DNA of 64,000 nt, from positions 372,001 to 436,000 of the forward strand of contig JAWPMS010000001.1 in NCBI GenBank assembly GCA_033344795.1, given 5' to 3'. Shown here piece by piece: positions 16,210 to 25,033 of the stretch. This stretch comes from SHLQ01 sp033344795 (GTDB lineage: Bacteria > Actinomycetota > Acidimicrobiia > Acidimicrobiales > SHLQ01). The position numbers were made by a program, and so were the translations under genes. Positions within the stretch are counted from its first letter, which is position 1, and every line of letters starts with the position of its first letter. The notes below the pieces were generated by a model. The model was not told the DNA's origin and did no database searches. It saw only the letters and a list, made by a program, of their open reading frames with translations.

Positions 16210-18209
16210 GATGTAGAAGGTATCGCACCACCGACGGGGCGCGAGCGCACCTCGACGTCGACTCGCGCCCCGTACAGACCCGTGTCCGCAACTGCGTCAG
16301 GCGCGTCATGGCGTTCGATGTCGACGTGGGTGACAACCGGCCCGCTGTCCGTCAGACCGGAAGCCCTTTCATCGAGCAGGCTGACGGCGACCCGTGTCGC
16401 GAGCTCCTCCGCCCGACGAAGCGCCTCGGAGGCATCCGAGTGAGTCTCGCTCCCCTCGGCACTCACCACACGGAACATGCTTGGGCCGTCACCATGCACC
16501 TCAGCGTGGCTGCGAGCCACAATGTGTCCGGCCGCCGCACCCACAGCATTTGCGACCGAGAAGCCCTCGGGCAGGACCAGCTCGGCGCCACACCGGCGCG
16601 CGACCTCTGGGTAGAACACACCCGCAGGTCCGCCCACCGCGACCAGGGGATCGACCGGTCGCAAACGAACCTCCACTCCTCCGACGGAACCGCTGCCACC
16701 GATGGCCGCCTCCACCAGGGGGTTGGACAGGAGATCGTCGACGTGATCGGCAAACGCGACCTCGAGTACACACGCCGAACTTCGACGGACCGTCTCGGAC
16801 CAGACCTTTCGCGCAAAGCCCGAGCCACTGTCGCCCGTGTACCACGCCAGGAGCTCCGCGCCCGCCTCAGCCGCCAGTGACGACCAGTTGTCCTGCAGAG
16901 ACAACACGTGGGCTGCGTCCGAGGGCGTGAAGCCCGAAAGCTGGAGGAGGCCCTTCGCGACGAGCACCCGCAGCGCATTTCGTTCGAGCGCCCCCGCCGC
17001 AATCTGCGTGAGGGGGGTGGGCGTCACCTCGACCCGGTCGAGGACTCGAGCCTCGATGAGCGAAAGACCCCGCTTCTCCTGTGCGGACTCACTCACCCTT
17101 ACGACGAACGTGCCGGCGCTGTCACGAGGTGGCGGGTCGTGAAGCTCACGTTGTAACTGTTGAACCACCTCCGGGTGATCGAGCGCGAGGAGGGAAAGCG
17201 GAATCCGGCGATGCGGGCCAACCGACACGTCGGATCGATCGGTGTGCACCTCGCTGTCGCCACCGATCCCCGTCGTCCGCACGTCGATGGCGCTGACCAT
17301 CGTCCGCCATCCGCCGACACGAGCTCCGTCGGAGACGAGGCGAGGACGGCCAGACCGAAGCTGTCCGACGTCGGTGGTCGTGCCCCCGATGTCAGACAGA
17401 ACAAAATCCTCGAGCCCAGTGAGCGCAGCTGCGCCAACGATCGAAGCTGCGGGACCCGAAAGGACGGTCTCGATCGGACGTTGTGCAACAGAGTCAGCCG
17501 CGGCGAGCGAGCCATCTCCCTTGGCCACCATGACGGGGGCATCGATTCCAATCGACTCGATCGAACGTCGCACCGCCTCCACGAGATCGGTGATCCGCGA
17601 GAGGAGGCGGGCGTTCAGGGCCGTCGTAAGCGCACGACGAGGAGCATCGAGCGACTCGCTCAACGACGAAGACACGGTCACCGGAAGCTCGGTGCGAGCG
17701 ATCACCATGTCTCGGATGGCGTGCTCGTGCGCTGCGTTCCGAACCGCGAACGTCGAGGCTACGGCGACCGCACGAACGGTCTTGGAGTGCTCGTCGAGCG
17801 CCCGGGCAACGTCTTCGGTGTCCAGCTGGACTCTCTCCGATCCGTAGTGGTCATGGCCCCCTGCGACACGAACGATCACTGCGTCTCCGAAGGCGGCAGC
17901 GATTCCGGTCCGTTCGACCATGCCCTCATCGAATCCGACCAAGATGACCAGGATCGGACTGCCATGACCCTCGACGACAGCGTTTGTCGCCAACGTCGTC
18001 GACACCGAGACGAGATCGACGAGATCTGCATCGAACGAGTCGGAGATCGCCTTCAACGCGTTCGATACCCCGACAGCAAGATCGTGACGAGTCGTCAATG
18101 CCTTTGCGGAGGCGCGGACCTCGAGGCTCGCGGCGTCGAGGATCACGGCGTCGGTGTAGGTTCCGCCGGTATCGACGCCGAGCAACAAGCGTTCAGTCAG
18201 ATGGGTCAC
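16206..18209 (-). CDS. Hydantoinase/oxoprolinase family protein (HyuA-type)
   Basis: 667 aa. An N-terminal Hydant_A_N domain begins with the ASKHA phosphate-1 motif LLGVDTGGTYTDAVI. The central hydantoinase_A domain contains VLSGPAASIVGAAALTG and the SDIGGTTTDVG phosphate-2 motif, and a C-terminal domain follows. The family hydrolyses cyclic amides such as hydantoins or 5-oxoproline with ATP. The usual HyuB partner is absent from the window, so the substrate is open and the protein may act alone or with a distant subunit. Its stop overlaps the start of the TGA-containing peroxiredoxin, so the two are co-transcribed and coupled. Confidence 0.88.
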   Translation of the reverse strand: MTHLTERLLLGVDTGGTYTDAVILDAASLEVRASAKALTTRHDLAVGVSNALKAISDSFDADLVDLVSVSTTLATNAVVEGHGSPILVILVGFDEGMVERTGIAAAFGDAVIVRVAGGHDHYGSERVQLDTEDVARALDEHSKTVRAVAVASTFAVRNAAHEHAIRDMVIARTELPVTVSSSLSESLDAPRRALTTALNARLLSRITDLVEAVRRSIESIGIDAPVMVAKGDGSLAAADSVAQRPIETVLSGPAASIVGAAALTGLEDFVLSDIGGTTTDVGQLRSGRPRLVSDGARVGGWRTMVSAIDVRTTGIGGDSEVHTDRSDVSVGPHRRIPLSLLALDHPEVVQQLQRELHDPPPRDSAGTFVVRVSESAQEKRGLSLIEARVLDRVEVTPTPLTQIAAGALERNALRVLVAKGLLQLSGFTPSDAAHVLSLQDNWSSLAAEAGAELLAWYTGDSGSGFARKVWSETVRRSSACVLEVAFADHVDDLLSNPLVEAAIGGSGSVGGVEVRLRPVDPLVAVGGPAGVFYPEVARRCGAELVLPEGFSVANAVGAAAGHIVARSHAEVHGDGPSMFRVVSAEGSETHSDASEALRRAEELATRVAVSLLDERASGLTDSGPVVTHVDIERHDAPDAVADTGLYGARVDVEVRSRPVGGAIPSTS

Positions 18210-18238
18210 GGCGCACCAGCGTGGCAGACTTTCACCTC

Positions 18239-19417
18239 ATGGTCGAAGCTCTACGCAATCCTCGCCTCCACGGATTTGGCACCACGGTGTTTGCGGAGAT
18301 GAGCGCGCTCGCACAAAAGACGGGAGCGATCAATCTCGGACAGGGTTTCCCCGATACCGACGGACCTCGCGAAGTTGCAGAAGCCGCGGCGCACGCGGTG
18401 ATGAACGGCCCCAACCAATACCCTCCGCTTCCCGGCCAACCGGGGCTACGAGCTGCCGTCGCAGAACACCAGGAGCGCTTCTACGGACTCACCTACGACC
18501 CACAGACTGAAGTCCTCATCACCGCCGGTGCAACCGAGGCCATCGCGGGCGCGATGTTCGGTCTGTGTGATTGGGGGGACGAGGTGATCACGTTCGAACC
18601 GAGCTACGACAGCTACTCGGCGTCGATCTCCATGGCCGGAGCGGTGAAGAAGACCGTGTTGCTCGATGGACCCGACTACCAGCTGGATCTCGATGCATTT
18701 CGTGCTGCCGTCGGCCCGAAGTCTCGAGTCATCCTGCTCAACACTCCACACAATCCGACGGGAAAGGTGTTCACCCGAACCGAACTCGAACACATCGCCG
18801 CCATCGCCATCGAACACGACCTCGTCGTTGTGAGCGACGACGTGTACCAACACATGGTCTTCGACGGCGAACACATCCCAATTGCCGCGTTACCGGGCAT
18901 GCGCGAGCGCACGATAAGCATCGGTTCGGCGGGCAAGAGTTTCTCGTTCACCGGTTGGAAGGTCGGATGGCTCACGGCTCCGGGGCCCCTCCGGGATGCC
19001 GTCATGGTGGCCAAACAGTTTCTCACGTTCGTCAACGCAGCACCCCTGCAGCCAGCCGTGGAGGTTGGGCTGCGCCTCGGGGATGATTACTTCGACGGTC
19101 TTCGGCAAGGTCTACGCACCAAACGGGACCGTCTGCACTCCGGACTGTCGGCAATTGGCTTCGACGTGCACCACGCGCAAGGCGCGTACTTCCTGACCGC
19201 GGACATCACCGAGCTCGCAGCGGCGAACGGTCTTCCGACGACGAGCATCGAATTCTGTCTCGCTCTCCCTGAGGCTGCGGGTGTGGTCGCCGTTCCGAGC
19301 GAGGTCTTTTACGAGACCAAACAAGCTGGGCGCCATCTCATCCGGTTCGCCTTCTGCAAGCGCGACGACGTGCTCGACCAAGCGCTCGAGCGCTTGGCGG
19401 TTCTCGCGCCGAACTGA
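18239..19417 (+). CDS. PLP-dependent class I aminotransferase (DapC / kynurenine-aminotransferase-like)
   Basis: 392 aa from ATG 18239; a GTG at 18221 is an alternative start. It is a fold-type I aminotransferase with NLGQGFPDTDGP at the substrate loop, ITAGATEAI, NTPHNPTGKV, SDDVYQHM and the Schiff-base Lys in GSAGKSFSFTGWKVGW. This subgroup includes N-succinyldiaminopimelate aminotransferase (DapC) and bacterial kynurenine/methionine aminotransferases; sequence alone does not separate them. Divergent from hyuA (29 bp between starts) and convergent with the homocysteine methyltransferase gene (1 bp between stops). Confidence 0.9.
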   Translation: MVEALRNPRLHGFGTTVFAEMSALAQKTGAINLGQGFPDTDGPREVAEAAAHAVMNGPNQYPPLPGQPGLRAAVAEHQERFYGLTYDPQTEVLITAGATEAIAGAMFGLCDWGDEVITFEPSYDSYSASISMAGAVKKTVLLDGPDYQLDLDAFRAAVGPKSRVILLNTPHNPTGKVFTRTELEHIAAIAIEHDLVVVSDDVYQHMVFDGEHIPIAALPGMRERTISIGSAGKSFSFTGWKVGWLTAPGPLRDAVMVAKQFLTFVNAAPLQPAVEVGLRLGDDYFDGLRQGLRTKRDRLHSGLSAIGFDVHHAQGAYFLTADITELAAANGLPTTSIEFCLALPEAAGVVAVPSEVFYETKQAGRHLIRFAFCKRDDVLDQALERLAVLAPN

Positions 19418-19418
19418 T

Positions 19419-20414
19419 CTACGCAGCCGGTCGTCGCCGGCGACGTTCACGCCGGGCAGGACGATCTGAACCACCATCGGGATCGTCATCGGGTGGAGTT
19501 GGCCCAGGGGCATCGATCTCAGGCGCGGAGACTTCGCCATCCATGACCTGGCGCATCAACGCCAGGTGTTCTGTCGAAGTGCCGCAACAGCCTCCGATGA
19601 TCGACACGCCAGCGTCGACCATGCGCCGGACGTGGGCGCCCATCACCTCGGGCGAGCCACTGTAGATGAGCGAGTCGCCGCGAAACTCGGGAACACCAGC
19701 GTTCGCCTTCACGATGACCGGGGTATCGCCAGCGCCAGAGAGAATCTGGAACACGGCAGACTCGGTCTCCGCGATGTTGTTGCCGCAGTTTGCACCGATC
19801 GCAGCCAGACCAAGCTCGACCATTCGCCGTGCCGCATCTTCGCCGGTTACACCCATCATCGTGCGACCTGCAGTATCGAAACTCATCGTGGCTGCGATTG
19901 GAAGCTCCGAGGATCGGCGCGCGCCAACTACCGCAGCTTCGAGTTCATCGAGGCTCGACATGGTCTCGATCCACAAGAGATCCGCCCCGCCCGACGCCAA
20001 GCCCTCAGCCTGAGAGGCGAAGGCATCGGCGCAGGAATCAGGGGTCATCGTTCCCATCGGCTCCATCAGCTCACCCGATGGACCCATCGAACCCGCTACG
20101 AGAACCGGGCGTCCCGCTTCGTCCGCGGCGGCGCGAGCAACAACTGCAGCCGCACGGTTCAGCTCGACCACTCGATCATCGAGCTTGTGCAACTTGAGCC
20201 GAAAGCCAGTTCCACCGAACGAGTTGGAGAGGATGATGTCGGATCCGGCCTCGATGTAGCCGGCATGCACAGATGTGATCTCAGCTGGCATGTCGACATT
20301 CCAAGCCTCGGGCGGGTCACCCGCGGTGAGGCCACGTGCGAAGAGCTCGGTGCCCATGGCACCGTCAACGAGAAGAGTCTTATGTGCGGCGAGTAGCTCG
20401 TGCAGTGTTGCCAT
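19419..20414 (-). CDS. Homocysteine S-methyltransferase family protein
   Basis: 331 aa. This is a TIM-barrel methyltransferase that moves a methyl group onto the thiol of homocysteine. The N-terminal LVDGAMGTEL, the substrate motif ILSNSFGGT and the three zinc-binding cysteines (GANCG and GGCCGT near the C-terminus) are intact. It has no cobalamin domain, so it resembles the N-terminal module of MetH or betaine/S-methylmethionine-type enzymes; the methyl donor is not evident. The C-terminal 40 residues are a Pro/Asp then Arg-rich tail beyond the barrel. It complements the transsulfuration genes at 33.5-36 kb. Confidence 0.9.
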   Translation of the reverse strand: MATLHELLAAHKTLLVDGAMGTELFARGLTAGDPPEAWNVDMPAEITSVHAGYIEAGSDIILSNSFGGTGFRLKLHKLDDRVVELNRAAAVVARAAADEAGRPVLVAGSMGPSGELMEPMGTMTPDSCADAFASQAEGLASGGADLLWIETMSSLDELEAAVVGARRSSELPIAATMSFDTAGRTMMGVTGEDAARRMVELGLAAIGANCGNNIAETESAVFQILSGAGDTPVIVKANAGVPEFRGDSLIYSGSPEVMGAHVRRMVDAGVSIIGGCCGTSTEHLALMRQVMDGEVSAPEIDAPGPTPPDDDPDGGSDRPARRERRRRRPAA

Positions 20415-20436
20415 CAGACCAGTTTGGTCGACTCAC

Positions 20437-22254
20437 TCAACCCTCTGCGTCATCAATGTCAGCAATCGTTTCGATCAGAACGTCGAGCAAGGCAGCGCCG
20501 GCATCCTCATCGTCGGTGAAGAGTCCGTCTTCGACCACCCTTGTCCCGAGCCGAGTGAACGAAGCCTCTACAAAGCGCTCACAAGCCAGCTCTGCTTCAG
20601 CGTCCGTCAGGTCGGGATTCTGATCTGGCACGACGGCGAGGCATGTCTCGCGGAGAATCTCGCGCGTCTCGTCGTTCGCGCGAGCACAAGTAGCGCCATC
20701 TGCGGGAAACTGCAGATCGAGCAGGACATCGTGCACCAACGCGTTCACGCACTCGTTGTCTGGATAGACGGTGTGATCGGGGTGATCGACCTCGACGAGG
20801 ATTCCGCTTGCCAAGATCTCATCGGCCAGCTCCTGAGATTCACCGAATGACGTGAACGGATCTGATGTATTGCCAATGACGACGATGGGTACCCCGGCCC
20901 CGTCGAAGGGCACCCCGAGCGGCTCCGGGTTGATCAGGTCGTAGAACGCACATGTTGGTGTGCCTTCACTCTCCACGGCAGCCAGTAGCGGATACTCGTC
21001 GTTGAGCTGATCTTCGAGTTCGAAGAACTCGGCATCGGATTGCTGCCGGACCTCTCGATCGATGGACGGCTGCAGCGACCAACTGTCGAGACAGTTCACG
21101 TGCGCGGTGAAGTTCGCCGCCCCGGCATCGTCGCCCAGCTGAAACTCCGCGAGATCAACAAATCGCGTCGGGTCGTCGCGCTCTTCGAGGTCGGCGAGCG
21201 CCTCCCACAACTCCGGCCACGTGGACTGGCTGTAGAGCGGCGTGATCAGCCCCAGAAACCCTGCGTCCGGATTGTTGGCCATCGCTTCGTTGACGAGATC
21301 GAGCTTCTTGGCAGCACGGAAGTAGTACCCCTCCGGGTCACCGTCGTTGAAGATCGGACAGCTCGGATCGCCGCAGCTACCGATCGCATCATCGAGTAGA
21401 TCTGCGATCGGGCTGAGCTGCTCGCGTGCAGACGCCAGTCGCTGCTCTGGGGTATCGAGCTCATCGACGGGGTTGTCGGCGCCATCGATGACCATGGCGC
21501 GAACGTTTTCGGGGAACAACGTGGCGTACCAGACCCCGATCACCGAGCCATAGGAGAACCCGAGGAACGAAATCTGCCGTTCCCCCAGCGCTTTTCGAAT
21601 CTCATCCATGTCGCGAGCGACGAAGTCGGTACCGAGTCTGCCGGCCGCATCACCCATCGATTCCGAGCACAGTTGGACAGCCGCTTCGACGGCAGCGATC
21701 TCGTCTGGCTGATCGATGAGATCGTTCACCTCGGCCAGAAGCGCGAGCTGATCGCCGGATTCACCACACGCAAAGCCTGGTCCTGACTCTCCGACCCCGC
21801 GAGGATCGAAACCGACGATGTCGAAGTTGTCGGTCAGCTCCTCCGGAAACGCGCCAAATGCAAAGGCTTCCGCAAAGCTGGTTCCCGAGGCGCCCGGTCC
21901 GCCCGGGTTCACGAGGAGGGCACCGCGCGACCGGTCCGTATCCGACGCGCGCAAGATGTTGACGGCGATCGAGATCGTGTCGCCATCCGGATCGGAGTAG
22001 TCCACAGGGACGTCGACGACTCCGCACTCGAGCGCCCCGCACTCGCTCCACTCGATCGTCGAGCGGAGCGCTGGCGCCGCGGTAGAGGTCGTTGCGGAGT
22101 CGGACAGAGACTCATCCTCGGTCGTCGTACTGACCTGAGTGGTCGTCGTGGTGGTCGATGGGGCGTCCGCCTGCTGGCTGTCTGAGGTGCACGCTGAAGC
22201 GAAAAGCGCAAGGCATAGGGCCAAAGCGGCGCTTTGGCGTACAGAGAATCGCAT
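20437..22254 (-). CDS. Secreted alpha/beta hydrolase (TAP-like tripeptidyl aminopeptidase), lipoprotein
   Basis: 605 aa from ATG 22254; an upstream in-frame extension to 22485 has no signal-peptide logic. The signal peptide ends in ASAC (Cys22), followed by a Thr/Ser-rich linker. The hydrolase domain shows the oxyanion motif VNPGGPGASGTSF, the segment FDIVGFDPRGVGESG, nucleophile Ser in GFSYGS, and a C-terminal TAP-like segment with VIGNTSDPFTSF (Asp) and DHPDHTVYPDNECV (His). Family members cleave tripeptides from substrate N-termini (Streptomyces SlpD/E-like) or act as lipases; the specificity is unknown. It is followed on the minus strand by the homocysteine methyltransferase gene after 22 bp. 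Confidence 0.9.
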   Translation of the reverse strand: MRFSVRQSAALALCLALFASACTSDSQQADAPSTTTTTTQVSTTTEDESLSDSATTSTAAPALRSTIEWSECGALECGVVDVPVDYSDPDGDTISIAVNILRASDTDRSRGALLVNPGGPGASGTSFAEAFAFGAFPEELTDNFDIVGFDPRGVGESGPGFACGESGDQLALLAEVNDLIDQPDEIAAVEAAVQLCSESMGDAAGRLGTDFVARDMDEIRKALGERQISFLGFSYGSVIGVWYATLFPENVRAMVIDGADNPVDELDTPEQRLASAREQLSPIADLLDDAIGSCGDPSCPIFNDGDPEGYYFRAAKKLDLVNEAMANNPDAGFLGLITPLYSQSTWPELWEALADLEERDDPTRFVDLAEFQLGDDAGAANFTAHVNCLDSWSLQPSIDREVRQQSDAEFFELEDQLNDEYPLLAAVESEGTPTCAFYDLINPEPLGVPFDGAGVPIVVIGNTSDPFTSFGESQELADEILASGILVEVDHPDHTVYPDNECVNALVHDVLLDLQFPADGATCARANDETREILRETCLAVVPDQNPDLTDAEAELACERFVEASFTRLGTRVVEDGLFTDDEDAGAALLDVLIETIADIDDAEG

Positions 22255-22262
22255 GGGGATTC

Positions 22263-23399
22263 CTAGAGGGAATGTCGTTGGAAGAATGCCCACGCTAGAG
22301 CCGTGGCGTCGACATCCATAGTCGTGACGCCCAAGCTCGGGATAGCCGCCGAGACCTCCGAGCCTGGCCAGGTATGACCACCGCCGTCGATCGTGTAGAA
22401 GCCCATCTCGACATCCGATGCGCAGCCCACATAAGAGGTGAGTATGACGAATTCCGACACGGCCGAATCTGTGGATTCGCCGCACTCGAAGTCAGCGGCG
22501 AATTCTCCGAACTCGTCGGGCATGACCTGCTCGAAGAACGCTCCACCCTCGGCGCCGTCCAATGTGGTCTCGCCGCCACCACGGAACGGAATCGTGGTGT
22601 CTGCAGTCCCATGGAACGCCAAGTATGGAACCGGGCGGGAGGGGGAACACGAGTCGTCATGGGTCACGCCAGCCACCGACACGGCGGCGGCGATGAAGTC
22701 GCCGAGTTCACACACGAGAACCGAGGTGAACAGGGCGCCGTTCGACATTCCCGTGGCATAGATTCGCGCCGGATCGATGCACACGTTGCTCGCCACGTGA
22801 TCGAGAAGGTCTCGGACCATTGCAACGTCGTTGCGGTCATCGGTGTCGAACTGTGGCAACTCCCACGACGCACGTTCGTCAGGGGCAACCGAGATGCCCG
22901 TTGGCTCCACGGCGAGGAAACCCTCCGTCTCGGCCAAGGCTGCCCAGCCGGCAAAGACAGCCTGCTGGGCGCCATTGCTCCCGATCGCGTGGAAGTCGAG
23001 CACGACGGGAATGGGTGTTCCGTCGTAGGTGCTTGGCACCGTCCACTGATATTTGTATTCGACTCCGCCCGACACGATCGCTCCGGTTTGGAGGCCGACC
23101 TGCACCCGCTCGAGCCCCGAACAATCGACCTCGAGTGGCTCGAACGCAACCTGGGGGGCGGCGGTTGTCGTTTCGGGTGGAGCGGTGGTCGTCGGCTCGC
23201 CCGCAGGTTCGGCCGGCTGGGTCTCGCTCGTCTGCGCTTCCTGCGACACCGAGGTCGTCTCTTGCGGAAGGGTGTCGGGCGCATCGACCGGCTGGGTACT
23301 CGAGGAATCTTCGACAGCCCCGTCCGACGCACCCGACCCGCACGCCGTGGCGAGCAGTGCAAGTACAACAAGTGCGATCCGGACAGGCATGTCGAGCAT
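22263..23399 (-). CDS. Secreted PHB-depolymerase/LpqC-type esterase, lipoprotein
   Basis: 378 aa from ATG 23399, 1 bp after the stop of a short upstream reading frame (TAACATG); ATG 23390 is an alternative. The lipobox is LATAC (Cys20), followed by a Thr/Glu/Pro linker (about 25-90). The esterase domain has the nucleophile motif ATGMSNGALF, an Asp-containing AFHGTADTTIPF and the catalytic His in GGGHTWPGS. These match the poly(3-hydroxybutyrate)-depolymerase/feruloyl-esterase-like family (mycobacterial LpqC). It sits 8 bp upstream of the TAP-like hydrolase, so both are likely co-expressed secreted hydrolases. The substrate is unknown. Confidence 0.87.
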   Translation of the reverse strand: MLDMPVRIALVVLALLATACGSGASDGAVEDSSSTQPVDAPDTLPQETTSVSQEAQTSETQPAEPAGEPTTTAPPETTTAAPQVAFEPLEVDCSGLERVQVGLQTGAIVSGGVEYKYQWTVPSTYDGTPIPVVLDFHAIGSNGAQQAVFAGWAALAETEGFLAVEPTGISVAPDERASWELPQFDTDDRNDVAMVRDLLDHVASNVCIDPARIYATGMSNGALFTSVLVCELGDFIAAAVSVAGVTHDDSCSPSRPVPYLAFHGTADTTIPFRGGGETTLDGAEGGAFFEQVMPDEFGEFAADFECGESTDSAVSEFVILTSYVGCASDVEMGFYTIDGGGHTWPGSEVSAAIPSLGVTTMDVDATALAWAFFQRHSL

Positions 23400-23400
23400 G

Positions 23401-23487
23401 TTATTCGTCGACCGCAGCCAGCAAGCCGACCACTGAGACCACCACAGGTAGAGCGAGACCGCCAAAGCTCGAGATCAGGGCAAACAT
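23401..23487 (-). CDS. Candidate 28-residue membrane miniprotein
   Basis: ATG at 23487 overlaps the stop of the PspC gene by one base (TGATG), and its TAA is one base before the LpqC-like start. The peptide MFALISSFGGLALPVV then VVSVVGLLAAVDE is one continuous hydrophobic helix with a short acidic tail. The two close junctions support real translation and coupling of PspC to the esterase gene. Being so short, it could also be a non-functional coupling reading frame. Confidence 0.45.
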   Translation of the reverse strand: MFALISSFGGLALPVVVSVVGLLAAVDE

Positions 23488-24893
23488 CAGTTCACCTCGA
23501 TGATCGTCGTTGACGAAACATTGCCCCGGCGAACCACGATCTCGCCGACGTTCAGATCGACCTCGAGGTCGAGCTGTGGCTCGTCACTGATGATCACCCG
23601 AGAGGGGTTGATGCCGTCATCATTGCGTCCGAACACGGTGACATCGCCGAGGTCCGCCTCAGCATCGACCGACACTCGGACGTCCTGTGGAACCAGAACC
23701 TCGATTCGACCGACGTCGAGGTCCACATCGATGTCGACCGGGGTGTCGGTTGGATCGATCGAGTCAAAGTCGACGCTCCGAAGATCGAGGATGATTTCGC
23801 CTGCATCCTCGGTGATCACGTGCTGAATCTCGGCAACGTTCGCCGGGCGGAACAGGTACTCGTCGTCGACGTTGATGTCGAAATCGCCGTCGGTGATGAT
23901 GGCGAAGAAGATGAGCGGCACTGCGATGATCGACAGCAATGCGAGGGCGAGGAATCCGAAGACCCCAATGATCCCGAACCGCCGTAGACGTGAACGTTTC
24001 GGCACCGGAGCTGGTGCGACCGGTGGCTGCGTGGGAACCGATTGTCCGAATCCGTCGTTCATCGGTTGTGCCCCAGGCTGCGCTGGCATCGACTGCTGTC
24101 CGACCGGTTCGCTTGCCACATACGGGGTAGCCGTGTCTGTCATCGAGCCGACTGCGCCGGCTGGCGAGAGCGCTTCGCCGTCCCGTGGATTCTGGAGGAG
24201 CAGCCAGATACCCCCGCCGACAAGAGCGAGCGGCACCAAGACCGCTGCCGCCTCGCCACTGCCGATCCCGAGCACGACGAGCGCTCCGAGACCGATGAGT
24301 CCAATGCCCAAGTCGCGCCCCGAGAGCCGACTGCGGTTTGTGCTCACTCGAACCGGAGGCCAGTGCGAGGCCCTTGGGATGATGAGCCACGCAAGGAAGT
24401 AGGCAAAGAGTGCGGTGCCTCCCGAAACGATCAAGAGGACCACGAATGCCAATCGGGTCAAGGAGACATCCCAGCCATAACGATGCGCGATGCCTGAGAG
24501 CACGCCACCGAATGTGGCGAAGGGATCACGCGTCAACCGATCGTATTGCGGGACCGGCTGGGGCGCTGGAGGAATCGGTGGAACGTACGCCTGAGCGACT
24601 GGCTCGTCCGGGATCTCGTCACCGACGACACCGGCGTCAACTTCGGCTTCGAGCGTGTCCCCGAGATCAAATTCGGCTTCGACCGTTTCTTCGATGTCCG
24701 CTTCGAATGTGTCCTCGACGTCCGCATCCTGTGCGTCTTCGACGTCGGGTTCGTCCGACTCGTCGGCGTCGGGACCGACGTCGACCGTCCACGTGGTGGC
24801 TGCCTCCACGGTTGAGTCGCCAGATTCGATCGGATCGCCTGGCTCGGTGGGTTCTTGTTCTTCTGGTTCTTGTTCTTCGTTGATTTCGTCCAT
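23487..24893 (-). CDS. PspC-domain / LiaF-like membrane protein with acidic N-terminus
   Basis: 468 aa from ATG 24893 (GATGGAAAC upstream); in-frame ATGs at 24920 and 24941 would add up to 16 residues. Residues 1-115 are low-complexity and very acidic (Glu/Asp/Pro). A PspC domain follows (about 120-185, DPFATFGGVLSGIAHRYG and its membrane helix), then two more hydrophobic helices (about 200-240), a Pro/Gln linker and another membrane helix (about 310-335). The C-terminal domain (about 340-468) is repetitive with DVDLDVG, DVRVSVDAEADLG and LEVDLNVGEIVV, like the LiaF/DUF2154 beta-solenoid. LiaF-like proteins inhibit their sensor kinase at rest. It is divergent from the PspC-kinase gene, the expected partner. 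Confidence 0.85.
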   Translation of the reverse strand: MDEINEEQEPEEQEPTEPGDPIESGDSTVEAATTWTVDVGPDADESDEPDVEDAQDADVEDTFEADIEETVEAEFDLGDTLEAEVDAGVVGDEIPDEPVAQAYVPPIPPAPQPVPQYDRLTRDPFATFGGVLSGIAHRYGWDVSLTRLAFVVLLIVSGGTALFAYFLAWLIIPRASHWPPVRVSTNRSRLSGRDLGIGLIGLGALVVLGIGSGEAAAVLVPLALVGGGIWLLLQNPRDGEALSPAGAVGSMTDTATPYVASEPVGQQSMPAQPGAQPMNDGFGQSVPTQPPVAPAPVPKRSRLRRFGIIGVFGFLALALLSIIAVPLIFFAIITDGDFDINVDDEYLFRPANVAEIQHVITEDAGEIILDLRSVDFDSIDPTDTPVDIDVDLDVGRIEVLVPQDVRVSVDAEADLGDVTVFGRNDDGINPSRVIISDEPQLDLEVDLNVGEIVVRRGNVSSTTIIEVN

Positions 24894-24929
24894 GTTTCCA
24901 TCATCGAGAGCGAACTGCATGATGCCCAT

Positions 24930-24944
24930 TGGGTGATCCACCCA
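24930..24944. promoter_or_regulatory. Inverted repeat between pspC and the kinase gene
   Basis: TGGGTGATCCACCCA is a 6-bp inverted repeat with a 3-nt centre, 36 bp upstream of the PspC start and inside the divergent promoter region. Its half-site GGGTGA recurs 40 bp away, so it may be a binding site for the LuxR-type regulator at 26266. Confidence 0.4.
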
Positions 24945-24977
24945 TCATCCCCTGGTTCTGGGCGCAGGGTTCAGGGT

Positions 24978-25002
24978 GACATCAGGGTTCACCCCTGATG
25001 TC
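24978..25002. promoter_or_regulatory. Perfect 10-bp palindrome in the divergent PspC promoter
   Basis: Arms GACATCAGGG and CCCTGATGTC flank the 5-nt centre TTCAC, ending 31 bp upstream of the kinase start. It overlaps an alternative pairing GGGTGA / TCACCC. The position between two divergent stress genes fits an operator for the adjacent NarL/LuxR-type response regulator; as RNA it would form a leader hairpin of the kinase gene. Confidence 0.55.
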
Positions 25003-25033
25003 GTTGGTCTCTCCGGGGTGCGACAATAGAGAG

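Noticed and set aside
17160..18302. Long plus-strand open frame over hyuA
   Set aside because: It is antisense to a clearly conserved hydantoinase and its translation lacks any domain logic; a high-GC shadow.
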